Source of the DNA: Opitutia bacterium
GTDB lineage: Bacteria > Verrucomicrobiota > Verrucomicrobiia > Opitutales > UBA953
Reading direction: 5' to 3'
NCBI GenBank assembly: GCA_947470855.1
Contig: CANIUQ010000013.1
Location: 1 to 45,323 of the forward strand
Length of the DNA: 45,323 nucleotides
Made by a program: the position numbers and the translations under genes. This document shows, in pieces, positions 16,108 through 25,003 of the stretch; the stretch's first letter is position 1, and each line of letters opens with the position of its first letter. The notes under the pieces are model-generated. The model had not been told where the DNA came from. It did not search any database and saw nothing but the letters and a program-made list of their open reading frames with translations.

Positions 16108-19100
16108 ATGCGGTTATTCTCCCTTCTTTTGGCCAGCCTTTGGATTGGCACCTTGAGTGCTCGGGCTGAGACCTATGTCATCCAGTCATTCGAGGGCGAT
16201 GGCTTTGGCGACTGGCAAGTTGGAGGGAAGGCTTTTGGTCTCGCTCCTGTGCATGGCAAGGTCGATGGACTCGAAGGCGAGTTACAAGGTTTTGCGGGTA
16301 AGGCTCTACTTTGTTCTGCCACCTCAGGTAATTTGGCTACTGGGGCAATCACTTCTCCTGAAATCCCTATCGTCGAACCTTATTTCTATTTAGGATTTTT
16401 GATTGGAGGTGGCAATCAGCCAGATAAGTTGGCGGTGCAATTACTCGTTGATGGTAAGGTTGTGCGATCGGCAACAGGAAATAATAGTTTTGTTTTACGC
16501 CAAGAGGTCTGGAATCTTTCAGAGTACAAAGGCAAGAAGGTAGTCATTCGTGTGCTCGATGATGCTACAGGCTCTTGGGGTTTTATGGCTGCGGATCAGT
16601 TTGTTTTTTCGACGAACGACAAACCTGATTTTGCTGTGTTGGGCAATGATGAGATGGCTGATCATCTCGTTCGTGTGCCTAGCGAAGCTTCGGTTGCTGT
16701 TTTTCCTGGATTAAATTTTAAGCAGGTCGCCGACTATAAATCCGCCCAGATTACCTCTCCCACCTCGATTGCTTTTGGCAATCAAGGGCAATTGTTCATT
16801 GCGGAAACCCACCGCTTCCGTTTTGGCGTCGAGGACGATCGCGACTGTCTTTATTGGTATTTGCAGGATTTATCCAATCGCACCAATGAAGAGCGCAAGG
16901 CGATGTATGAAAAATGGTCGAGCAAGAAATCTTCGGACTATTTTACAGCTAAGTCGGAAGTGATACGTCTTCTTTCCGAGGAAAAGTCCGATGGCACCTA
17001 TGCCAAGTCCTCGGTTTTTGCGGATAATTTCCGTGATGCACTCGATGGCACTGCTGGAGGTGTTTTTGCTTGGGATGACACGGTTTATTTTGCCTGTATT
17101 CCAAAGCTTTGGATGTTACGAAATCCCGCCCAAAGTGGTGTATCAAATGAGCGCAAAGTAATCGAAGATGGATTTGGCGTTCGCGTCTCTTTCTCGGGTC
17201 ACGATATGAACGGCTTTGTTTTAGGTTACGATGGTCGTCTCTATGGAACCATCGGTGACCGCGGTTTCAACTTAAACACGAAGGAAGGTCGTAAATATGA
17301 TCACCCTGATATTGGTGCCGTGTTTCGTTTTGAACCCGATGGCACCCAGTTTGAAGTTATCTACAAAGGACTGCGAAATCCTAAAGAATTTGCCTTTGAT
17401 CAATTTGGTAACGCGGTGACCATTGATAATAATTCCGACCAAGGTGATAAAGCACGTTTGGTCTACGTCGTTGAGGGTGGGGATTCAGGTTGGGAGATGG
17501 AGCACCAAGCGATGCATACCTTCCACCGTGAAATCGGGCTCGAGCGACGTCCTCCTTCTCGATGGATGAATGAGCGTATGTGGGAGACCCAGAATCCCTC
17601 ACAGCCAGCTTTCATGTTGCCCCCTGTCGATTATATCTGTGCAGGACCTTCGGGGTTAACTTACAATCCTGGTGCAGGCTTTTTGGAGTCCGAGGTAGGG
17701 CATTTCCATATTTGCGATTACCGTGGTTCTTCCAGTGCCTCAGGTATTTGGTCGTTTAAGATCGAGCCCTTAGGCGGAGGTATGCGCATGGCTGATAAAC
17801 ATCAACTGATTTGGGGGTTGGCTGCGACGGATATCGAGTATGATTGGAAAGGGCGTTTGTTTATTTCGGACTTTATTGGTGGCTGGGAGTCTCATGAAGC
17901 TGGTCGCATTGTGAGTTTAACCGCTGAAAAACCTCACCAGCCCGAGGCCAGTGCACAAGTCGCCTCATTCATTCGTGAAGGTTTGAATAAAAAGACATCA
18001 GCCGAACTCGCTGTGTTATTAAGTCATCCTGACCAGCGTATTCGTTTACGTGCACAGTTGGAGTTAACTCGCCGTCCAGAAGGTCTAGCGGTGTTTGAGA
18101 AAGCAACGCAGTCGAAGAACCTAATTGAGCGCTTACACAGTATTTGGGGATTGGGGATTTTATCTCGTCGCGGTCCTGCGATTGCCCCTAATGATGTTTG
18201 GAATAATACTTCTCCAGCCATCGCTTCGGTCGAGGATCGGACGAAGGCTGCAAAAATCCTCATCCCTTTACTCGCTGATGCCGATGTCGAAGTGCGTGCT
18301 CAAACCGTGCGTGCGCTCTCTGAGTCTCCTCTCTTAGGTAACGATTTGCCACTGGGCAAACTGATACTCGACCCTTCTCTGCGTGTTCGTTCTTTTGCGG
18401 CTATTGCCGCTGGTCGAATGGGAGCAGACAAATTCTTACCTGAGGTTTTCAAGATGTTGCAGGAGAATGCCGACGTGGATCCAGTTTTGCGTCACTCTGG
18501 TTCCATGGCTTTGGATGGAATGTGTAAGACCGCTGAGCAATTGGATGCTGCCATTAAACACGAGTCGGCCTCGGTGCGCTTAGCTGCTGTCATTACTTTA
18601 CGCCGTCGTGCTGATGCCAGTGTTGAGCGATTGGTACAAGATTCCTCTTCGATTGTCGCCGACGAGGCCATTCGAACAATCAACGATAAAGATCTGAAGT
18701 CGGCTCGACCAGCTGTCGCAGCATTGATTGATTCGCGAAGTAAGCGGGAGTGGAGTCCTTTCATGCTCCGTCGCTTAATTCATAATGCTTACCGTGTTGG
18801 CGGTGAGGAAAATGCAGCGCGCGTTGTTGCAGTCGCGGTGGATGAAAGTGCACCTGAAGAGGTTCGTTTAGAGGCGTTACGTCTGATGAGCCTTTGGGTG
18901 GAGCCATTCCCCGTTAATCAGTTTACTGGTCATTGGTCGCCTTTACCTAAGCGAGCAACGAGCGAAGTGCACAAAGTTCTCAGCGCAGCCCTACCTCAGT
19001 TGATTAAGGGTAACTCCGAACTCATCCGTGCCACCCTCGATTTAGTTGGCAAATATCAATTGAATACTGATTCACTGCCAAATCAGACCTTAGTAAACTT

Positions 19101-20445
19101 GGTTGCGAATCAATACCTCACAGGGACTGCTCGATCCAAGGCCCTGGAGATGTTGTTGGCTCGTCAATCGGATGACGTTTTAGAAATTGCTAAAAAGTAT
19201 GCTTCAGATGTGCAGGATGATGTGGCATTAATTGCCATCGCCGAGCTGGCTCGTCAGAAGCCCGAACTTGGTTTGCTTGAATATCGCAAAGCCGTAACTG
19301 CGCCTTCCGCTTATCGTCGTCAGCAGGCTTGGAAAGCCCTGGCTACATTCCAAGCGGGAGGAGTAGAGGCTCTTTTCCTTGAACAAATTAAGGCTATTGA
19401 AACATCGAAAGGTGTATCTTCAGCGGCGATTGAATTAATGGAAGCGGCACAAGCCCGTTCGGAAGCATCCATAAAGACTGCCTTGGAAGCATTAAAGACC
19501 TCTCTGAACAGCAATCCTGACACTTTGATGAAGTGGATGCCTTCGCTTGAGGGTGGCGATGCTTCTCATGGTTTTGCTCTTTTCCAAGCACTGCCGGCAG
19601 GGCAATGTATGCGTTGCCATAAGTACTCTGCTGACGGCCACTCAGCTGGCGGTGAAGCTGGACCTAATCTTGCTGGTGTCGCCAAACGTGGTGATCGTCG
19701 TTACTTACTTGAATCGATTGTTCATGCTAACGCCGCTGTTGCATCGGGCTATGGCGCCGTAAATATCGAATTGGTTAATGGAGGTGCTTTGACTGGTACT
19801 TTGCTTCAAGACACCCCCAACTTTGTCGATGTGGATGTCGCTGGTAATCGTTGGCGTGTTGCGCGTAGTGATATTAAGTCCATGACGCCTCCTGTGTCAG
19901 GTATGCCAGTCTTGGAGAATGCTCTTACCCCCCATGAGGTTCGTGATCTCGTCGCTTGGTTATCCACCCTAGATAAAGGTGTTCAAAAAGAAAAACTACC
20001 CGACCCCAAGCCGCTTGATATTTCTACCATCAAGCCAGTGGCACCTGTTACTGTGGCTTCTAATATCGATCCGGCCATGATGACGGCAGGTAAAAATGCT
20101 TATATGACTTGTGCTGGCTGTCACGGTGCTAATGGCGAGGGAACAGCCATTGCACCACCGTTAGCTAATTCTAATTGGGTCAATGGCCCCATTGATAACT
20201 TAATCCGTATTCAATTACGTGGTCTCCAAGGTCCTATTACGGTCTCGGGTAAGAAATATACGCCTCCTATGCCTATGATGCCCTTGGCTCATCAAACTGA
20301 TGATCAAATTGCGGCGGTGTTGACGTATATTCGCAATAGTTTTGGCAACTCGGCTTCAGCCGTTAAGCCCGAGGAGGTCAAAGCCCTTCGCGGTGAAGTG
20401 GGTAAACCGATGCTGACCGAGGCGGATTTAATTCCGACTAAGTAA
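16108..20445 (+). CDS. PVC-type heme-binding protein: jelly roll, beta-propeller dehydrogenase, HEAT repeats, two cytochrome c domains
   Basis: 1445 residues from the ATG at 16108, which gives a clean signal peptide (cleavage near ARA-E); a TTG at 16081 is also in frame. Residues ~25-160 form a jelly-roll-like domain similar to C-terminal modules of GH32 enzymes. Residues ~165-620 are the membrane-bound dehydrogenase-type beta-propeller. Residues ~640-1150 are HEAT-like helical repeats. Two CxxCH heme sites follow: C1167-C1170-H1171 in a planctomycete-type heme domain, and C1335-C1338-H1339 in a class I cytochrome c domain (CAGCHGANGEG). Such proteins are abundant in Planctomycetes and Verrucomicrobia and are thought to oxidise sugars or polyols in the periplasm; the substrate here is unknown. 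Confidence 0.9.
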   Translation: MRLFSLLLASLWIGTLSARAETYVIQSFEGDGFGDWQVGGKAFGLAPVHGKVDGLEGELQGFAGKALLCSATSGNLATGAITSPEIPIVEPYFYLGFLIGGGNQPDKLAVQLLVDGKVVRSATGNNSFVLRQEVWNLSEYKGKKVVIRVLDDATGSWGFMAADQFVFSTNDKPDFAVLGNDEMADHLVRVPSEASVAVFPGLNFKQVADYKSAQITSPTSIAFGNQGQLFIAETHRFRFGVEDDRDCLYWYLQDLSNRTNEERKAMYEKWSSKKSSDYFTAKSEVIRLLSEEKSDGTYAKSSVFADNFRDALDGTAGGVFAWDDTVYFACIPKLWMLRNPAQSGVSNERKVIEDGFGVRVSFSGHDMNGFVLGYDGRLYGTIGDRGFNLNTKEGRKYDHPDIGAVFRFEPDGTQFEVIYKGLRNPKEFAFDQFGNAVTIDNNSDQGDKARLVYVVEGGDSGWEMEHQAMHTFHREIGLERRPPSRWMNERMWETQNPSQPAFMLPPVDYICAGPSGLTYNPGAGFLESEVGHFHICDYRGSSSASGIWSFKIEPLGGGMRMADKHQLIWGLAATDIEYDWKGRLFISDFIGGWESHEAGRIVSLTAEKPHQPEASAQVASFIREGLNKKTSAELAVLLSHPDQRIRLRAQLELTRRPEGLAVFEKATQSKNLIERLHSIWGLGILSRRGPAIAPNDVWNNTSPAIASVEDRTKAAKILIPLLADADVEVRAQTVRALSESPLLGNDLPLGKLILDPSLRVRSFAAIAAGRMGADKFLPEVFKMLQENADVDPVLRHSGSMALDGMCKTAEQLDAAIKHESASVRLAAVITLRRRADASVERLVQDSSSIVADEAIRTINDKDLKSARPAVAALIDSRSKREWSPFMLRRLIHNAYRVGGEENAARVVAVAVDESAPEEVRLEALRLMSLWVEPFPVNQFTGHWSPLPKRATSEVHKVLSAALPQLIKGNSELIRATLDLVGKYQLNTDSLPNQTLVNLVANQYLTGTARSKALEMLLARQSDDVLEIAKKYASDVQDDVALIAIAELARQKPELGLLEYRKAVTAPSAYRRQQAWKALATFQAGGVEALFLEQIKAIETSKGVSSAAIELMEAAQARSEASIKTALEALKTSLNSNPDTLMKWMPSLEGGDASHGFALFQALPAGQCMRCHKYSADGHSAGGEAGPNLAGVAKRGDRRYLLESIVHANAAVASGYGAVNIELVNGGALTGTLLQDTPNFVDVDVAGNRWRVARSDIKSMTPPVSGMPVLENALTPHEVRDLVAWLSTLDKGVQKEKLPDPKPLDISTIKPVAPVTVASNIDPAMMTAGKNAYMTCAGCHGANGEGTAIAPPLANSNWVNGPIDNLIRIQLRGLQGPITVSGKKYTPPMPMMPLAHQTDDQIAAVLTYIRNSFGNSASAVKPEEVKALRGEVGKPMLTEADLIPTK

Positions 20446-20473
20446 TCCACTAAAGTTTCATCAGAATCTCAAC

Positions 20474-20507
20474 GAGGGGTGCCACATAATGGCACTCCTC
20501 TTTTTTT
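20474..20507 (+). terminator. Terminator after the heme protein gene
   Basis: An 11-bp stem (20474-20484 with 20490-20500, one G-T pair) with a five-base loop and seven T. The tail reaches the stop codon of the convergent gene at 20506. Confidence 0.85.
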
Positions 20508-21024
20508 AGGGTCTTCGAATGTGGTTAGCCCAAGCCTTCCCAGTTTCATCATAAAATTCAATCCGTTCGATGGCTTGATCGATTTCTTTATCAAGACGGG
20601 GAAGGATAATAGCGCATTGCGGATGCATCGTGTAGGTTTGTTTTACTCCTCGCGTGATTTGACTGACTACGCGGAGGGAGCGCTGGCGAATCTCACATCT
20701 CACAATCGTGATTTTTGTGGCAGAAGCGGTATCCGCATCATCGATGGCAATGACCCATTCTTTAGAAAAGTTGGGCTTGATAGCATTTAATCCATTAAGT
20801 GCTGCGGGGTGAAAGTGTTGATCAAATTGAGCTTCGTTTTCGATAATGAGGTAGCGTGGCCCAAGGGTTTTGCTGATGATAAAAAAACGCTCCAGCTTTT
20901 CGCCTTTTAAAACTTTGGCTGATGAAGGCGTGTTTGATTTAAAATAAAAATAGACGCTGAGATTGATAAACAGGGCAACAATTGCGAGGCCTGTTGCCCA
21001 GATCCAGTGCTTGTCGATTTTCAT
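20506..21024 (-). CDS. Membrane-anchored hypothetical protein
   Basis: 172 residues. One transmembrane segment near residues 9-28 (ATGLAIVALFINLSVYFYF) follows a short charged N-terminus, so the bulk probably lies in the periplasm. The rest is mixed alpha/beta with no motif recognised; TKITIVRCEIRQ and RGVKQTYTMHPQCAII look like beta strands. It lies downstream of the aldolase gene on the same strand but is separated from it by a terminator, so it probably has its own promoter. Function unknown. Confidence 0.65.
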   Translation of the reverse strand: MKIDKHWIWATGLAIVALFINLSVYFYFKSNTPSSAKVLKGEKLERFFIISKTLGPRYLIIENEAQFDQHFHPAALNGLNAIKPNFSKEWVIAIDDADTASATKITIVRCEIRQRSLRVVSQITRGVKQTYTMHPQCAIILPRLDKEIDQAIERIEFYDETGKAWANHIRRP

Positions 21025-21103
21025 TGTTCTAGGTTAGGGAGGTTATTCCTTGGGTCAAGGTGGGGGCCTGAGCCTTGCATAACCTCATTAAGGCTGGTTA
21101 AAT

Positions 21104-21133
21104 AAAAAAGCCCCAGGGTTCTGGGGCTTTTTG
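21104..21133 (-). terminator. Terminator after class I aldolase gene
   Basis: A 12-bp perfect stem AAAAAGCCCCAG / CTGGGGCTTTTT around GGTT. It lies 20 bases beyond the minus-strand stop of fbaB and would work in either direction. Confidence 0.85.
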
Positions 21134-21153
21134 TTTGGTAACAGTGCTTCCGT

Positions 21154-22224
21154 TTAAGCAATGGTAACCTCTTTGGAGAGGTAAACATCCTGAATGGTGT
21201 GCAGGAGTTTCGCACCTTCTTCAATTGGACGTTGGAAAGCCTTACGACCCGAGATGAGGCCTTGGCCACCTGCTCGTTTATTAATAACGGCCGTTTTAAC
21301 GGCTTCAGCGAAGTCATTGCTTCCAGAGGGACCGCCTGAGTTAATTAAGCCGATACGGCCCATGTAGCAGTTGGCTACTTGATAGCGAGTGAGGTCGATC
21401 GGGTGATCGGAACTTAAGTCCGTATACATACGCTTGTCGATTTTGCCGTAGGAGGACTCGGTTTGTTGGATAGCGAGGTAGCCACCATTGTTCTCAGGAA
21501 GCTTCTGTTTGATGATATCGGCACAGATGGTTACGCCGAGGTGGTTGGCTTGGCCTGTGAGGTCAGCCGAAACGTGATAATCCTTATCTTTCTTGAAAGC
21601 GTTATTGCGAGTATAGCACCACAAAACAGTCGCCATACCTTGTTCGTGAGCCATTTGGAAGGCCTTCGAAACTTCGATGATTTGGCGGTTGGATTCGGCG
21701 GAACCGAAGTAGATTGTGGCTCCGATAGCGGCACAGCCCATATCGGCGGCTTGCTTGATGGTGCCGTACATAACTTGGTCTCCCACATTGGGGTAGGTGA
21801 GTAACTGGTTATGGTTAATCTTTACCATGAAAGGAATTTTGTGGGCGTAGCGACGCGATACACTGCTCAAGACGCCATAGGTTGAACAAACAGCATTGCA
21901 GCCACCTTCGATGGCCAACTTCACGATGTTCTCACCGTCGAAATAAATAGGATTTTTAGCAAATGAGGCGCCAGCGGAGTGCTCGATACCTTGGTCAACG
22001 GGGAGAATGGAGACATACCCAGTGTTAGCGAGGCGACCGGAGCCATACAGACGTTGCAGGTTAGCGAGTACACGATTGTTCCGATCGGAGGCACCGAAAG
22101 CGTGTTCAACCCAGTCGGCACGAGGGTGATGAATTTGGTTTTTATTAATCTTCGGATTGCTGAATCCGAGGAGGGATTCTGCTTCATTGCCGAGAAGTTT
22201 TTGGATTTCGCTGTAGTTGCTCAT
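21154..22224 (-). CDS. fbaB: Class I fructose-bisphosphate aldolase, DhnA/FbaB type
   Basis: 356 residues. The enzyme reversibly cleaves fructose-1,6-bisphosphate through a Schiff-base lysine. Hallmarks of the DhnA family are [41 protein letters not shown] and a C-terminal GGPSGSNDF. The class II metal-dependent type is not present in this window. Together with gap, pgk and tpiA at 38969-42209 it supplies lower glycolysis. The 126-base gap upstream must contain its promoter, and its own terminator follows. Confidence 0.93.
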   Translation of the reverse strand: MSNYSEIQKLLGNEAESLLGFSNPKINKNQIHHPRADWVEHAFGASDRNNRVLANLQRLYGSGRLANTGYVSILPVDQGIEHSAGASFAKNPIYFDGENIVKLAIEGGCNAVCSTYGVLSSVSRRYAHKIPFMVKINHNQLLTYPNVGDQVMYGTIKQAADMGCAAIGATIYFGSAESNRQIIEVSKAFQMAHEQGMATVLWCYTRNNAFKKDKDYHVSADLTGQANHLGVTICADIIKQKLPENNGGYLAIQQTESSYGKIDKRMYTDLSSDHPIDLTRYQVANCYMGRIGLINSGGPSGSNDFAEAVKTAVINKRAGGQGLISGRKAFQRPIEEGAKLLHTIQDVYLSKEVTIA

Positions 22225-22350
22225 AGTAAGAGTGTGTCGATACTATCTACAAAAGGTGGATTCTAGGCTTAGGCATCAAGCCATAATTTAGTTTCACCCC
22301 GAAAAGGTTTAGGAAGTAGCGTCTCTTGCCTAGATTCGGGCTGAACTTGA

Positions 22351-24210
22351 TTAAATTTGCCAATCTTCGGCTGCTGCGGAGGCCGGTTTTGGTAGAACAG
22401 GATGGGGGGCAGTTACAATGTGCAAGACGGCTTGAGCGTTCCCTGTTAATTCTCGAGCTCTTTTCACCGCCTGCGCAAGAGCAGAGGTAGGGTTGGTGGT
22501 GTCCCAGGGTATGACATTCTCTGGTCCAATCGTTTTAACCAAACCTGCTTTATCAAAGATACGCATCGTTTCTGGTTTGGCCTCGCAAAGAATAAGATGA
22601 CGACTGGAGGATTTTAAAGTATTGGCTAAATCTTGAAGCAATAAAACTCCATTGGCATCCAGATGATGTGCCTCGCGGAATTTAAGAATAAGCACTTTTA
22701 AATGGGGGTCGGCTGAGGCGCGGCGAAGGTGTTCATGAAAAGCCTGTGTGGCGCCAAAGTGTAGACTGCCTTCAACATGGAGAATTGAAATACCCGTCGT
22801 TTTTTGTCCCTTGGGTCGATGTTTAATTTCTCCCGTTTCTGAAAAATCGTATTCGACCACTTCTGGCTCAGAAGTCTTTTTGAGGTAAAAGGCGATGGCA
22901 ATCGCTGTCCCGAAAAAGATAGCCACATCGAGAGGTGCAATCAGGGCTGTCAGAAGAGTGGTCAAGAAAACAGCACGATCTTGCAGGCCTGATTTGAGAA
23001 TGAGTTTAATCGTGGGGAAATTGGCTAATTCGATTTCAACTAAAATAACGATAATTGCCAAAGAAGCTAAAGGAACCACGGCTACCCAATTGCTAGCCAA
23101 ATAGGCACCTGCCAAAATGAACACACCGCAAAAGAGAGAGGCGAGTGCGGTGCGGGCACCGCTGGAAATGTTGAGGGCAGAGCGACTGATTGAACCAGAG
23201 GCCGCCATTCCGCCGGTAAATGCACAAACGAGATTAGCCATGCCGAGCCCAAAAACTTCTTGATGAAGGTCGGAAGGGTGACCTGTTTTAAGAGCTGAGG
23301 CTCGTGCGTTAGCGGTTCCCTCGATAATAATAAGAACTGCCAAAGCTAAGGCAGGAGAAAAAAGTACAGAAAGAGTCCGTAAAGAGAAGTCGGGCTGATA
23401 CAACGTGGTGGCTGAGCGAGCTGCATCACCAACATATTGAACCAGAGCATGCGTGCTTCCTTGGTTGTTTGCGACATTTTGCGCCAACATGGCACCAAAG
23501 GTTGTAAGAGCGACTGATCCAAGGATGGCTTTCCCTGTGCCGTAATTTTTTCGTAAAAGATAGTAGGCGATTCCCGTGATGATAGCGAAACCCAATTCAG
23601 GGTTAATCAACTGTCGCCCCATTTTAATGAAATACCAAAAAACTTCGGGTAAGCTTTCTCCTGCGTGTTCACCTGTCATACCTGCCACATAGGGAAGTTG
23701 AAGGGCTATAACTTTTAAGGCAGCAGCAGCAATGTAGGCTGAGATAACGGTGCGCGGAACGAAATCGACAAATCCACTTAGGCGAAGCCATGAAGCAATC
23801 AGGAGGAAGACTCCCGTCATGAGTATGAGGGTCGGCAAAGCGGCAACGCGTTGATCGGGTGTGAGCACGCCCAAGGTCGCGAATGTACCTAAAAGCATGG
23901 CCGCCGAAGCATTGGTTGGGCCTGCAGAAAGATTGATGGAGCCCGTGAAGATGGCTGAAACGAGAGCGGCGACTCCGCAACCAACCAGTCCACACCAGAC
24001 GGGTAAGCCAGCCTTCATCGCAAAAGCCATCGACATAGGGAAGGCGAGAAGGGCAACATTTAACCCAGCGATTAAATCTGCCTTGAGAGAGTCTTGATTT
24101 GTTTGTGTAAATGCTCGACTAATCGGGAAAAACCGTGGTCGAGGAATTTGGCCGATTTGTTGGGTAACTTGGCGAAGGCGAGAAAAGAAAGTAGCAGGGC
24201 TAGAACTCAC
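22351..24210 (-). CDS. SulP-family anion permease with STAS domain
   Basis: 619 residues; the start is a GTG at 24210. About 10-12 membrane segments span residues ~35-450 with the SulP pattern (LIAGLNVALLAFPMSMAFAMKAGLP; GMAASGSISRSALNISSGARTALAS). A cytoplasmic STAS domain covers about 475-590 (ILHVEGSLHFGATQAF; VLILKFREAHHLDANGVLLLQDL). The family carries sulfate, bicarbonate or other anions, and the substrate cannot be read from sequence. It begins 48 bases after the DUF2017-like gene, so it may be co-transcribed with the kinase-clpS group. No carbonic anhydrase lies next to it. Confidence 0.9.
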   Translation of the reverse strand: MSSSPATFFSRLRQVTQQIGQIPRPRFFPISRAFTQTNQDSLKADLIAGLNVALLAFPMSMAFAMKAGLPVWCGLVGCGVAALVSAIFTGSINLSAGPTNASAAMLLGTFATLGVLTPDQRVAALPTLILMTGVFLLIASWLRLSGFVDFVPRTVISAYIAAAALKVIALQLPYVAGMTGEHAGESLPEVFWYFIKMGRQLINPELGFAIITGIAYYLLRKNYGTGKAILGSVALTTFGAMLAQNVANNQGSTHALVQYVGDAARSATTLYQPDFSLRTLSVLFSPALALAVLIIIEGTANARASALKTGHPSDLHQEVFGLGMANLVCAFTGGMAASGSISRSALNISSGARTALASLFCGVFILAGAYLASNWVAVVPLASLAIIVILVEIELANFPTIKLILKSGLQDRAVFLTTLLTALIAPLDVAIFFGTAIAIAFYLKKTSEPEVVEYDFSETGEIKHRPKGQKTTGISILHVEGSLHFGATQAFHEHLRRASADPHLKVLILKFREAHHLDANGVLLLQDLANTLKSSSRHLILCEAKPETMRIFDKAGLVKTIGPENVIPWDTTNPTSALAQAVKRARELTGNAQAVLHIVTAPHPVLPKPASAAAEDWQI

Positions 24211-24258
24211 CTCATTTGTTTTGCTGAAGCCGTGGAATCACTCAAATGCTTTTTTAGA

Positions 24259-24723
24259 TTAATCGAAAGCTTCGGAATCAATCTGACTAATCAAGGATTG
24301 CTGTAAGAGCCCAAAGCAGGAGTAGCAGGCCAGAGCGTGACGTTTTTCATTGGGCAGATTGTCATCGTCTAAATCTTCAGCCCTTTCCAATTGATCATCA
24401 GGAATGTCTGAAAAAACCAGTTCACGTAGGGCAAAACGAACCGCTGAAAGGGCACGTAGAAAGGCGAGAGACTGTGCTTCATTTTTAAGGATGATGACCG
24501 CAGGTTCACCTTTGGCATTGGCAAAGGCAGCGGCCAAGAGTCGTGCCTCTTCTCCCGCCTGAGCGGAAAGACTCTCCGTCCAAAAAGAAGCGACTTCTTT
24601 ATCGCCATCCGGAATCTGAGCCCGATTTACCGAAACTCGTGCCGCCGCTGGGGCAATAAGGCGTAAAAGATCAGTCAGCACATTGCGTGCTTCAGCCGTC
24701 ATGGTTAGTCTGAGTTCAGCCAT
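24259..24723 (-). CDS. DUF2017-like protein, clpS partner
   Basis: 154 residues, acidic, mostly helical. It starts inside the end of clpS (8-base overlap), so the two are translationally coupled. In Actinobacteria clpS is usually followed by a DUF2017 gene; the position, size, helical N-terminus (LTDLLRLIAP) and the C-terminal pattern YSCFGLLQQSLISQI resemble that family. This assignment is by eye and by context; no profile was run. A role in substrate delivery to Clp protease is inferred only. Confidence 0.65.
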   Translation of the reverse strand: MAELRLTMTAEARNVLTDLLRLIAPAAARVSVNRAQIPDGDKEVASFWTESLSAQAGEEARLLAAAFANAKGEPAVIILKNEAQSLAFLRALSAVRFALRELVFSDIPDDQLERAEDLDDDNLPNEKRHALACYSCFGLLQQSLISQIDSEAFD

Positions 24724-25003
24724 TTTTTTCTAATCGTGCACTGAGGTGCCATTGTTGAAGTTCGAGAACAATCATTTCTGCTCTTTCGAGTTTGCCTGTC
24801 CACACAATGGCTCGTCCCTCATTGTGAACTATTAGCATATATTTTTTTGCTTGGGTGTGAGAGATACCCAGAACATTGGTTAAAACGATAACTACGTAAT
24901 CTTGATAATTTACCGGATCATTAAGTACGACGACATTCCAATGGGGGCTGACTGAGACAACTTTTTCGGTTCCAATCTCCGGTTTAATTTTAGGTTTGGC
25001 CAT
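24716..25003 (-). CDS. clpS: ATP-dependent Clp protease adaptor ClpS
   Basis: 95 residues, usual size. ClpS binds N-degron substrates and hands them to ClpA or ClpC. The core motifs WNVVVLNDPVNYQDYV and MLIVHNEGRAIVWTG are intact, including the conserved Asn-Asp pair and pocket His. NDPVN and HNEGRA match actinobacterial and cyanobacterial ClpS more than E. coli (NDD..P, HYQGKA). It overlaps the histidine kinase gene upstream by 14 bases and the DUF2017-like gene downstream by 8, so all three are translated as a unit. No clpA or clpC is in the window. Confidence 0.92.
   Translation of the reverse strand: MAKPKIKPEIGTEKVVSVSPHWNVVVLNDPVNYQDYVVIVLTNVLGISHTQAKKYMLIVHNEGRAIVWTGKLERAEMIVLELQQWHLSARLEKNG

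Noticed and set aside
22225-22350. Inverted TCTAGGC/GCCTAGA around the fbaB leader
   Set aside because: The arms are about 60 bases apart and only seven bases long, so chance is likely.
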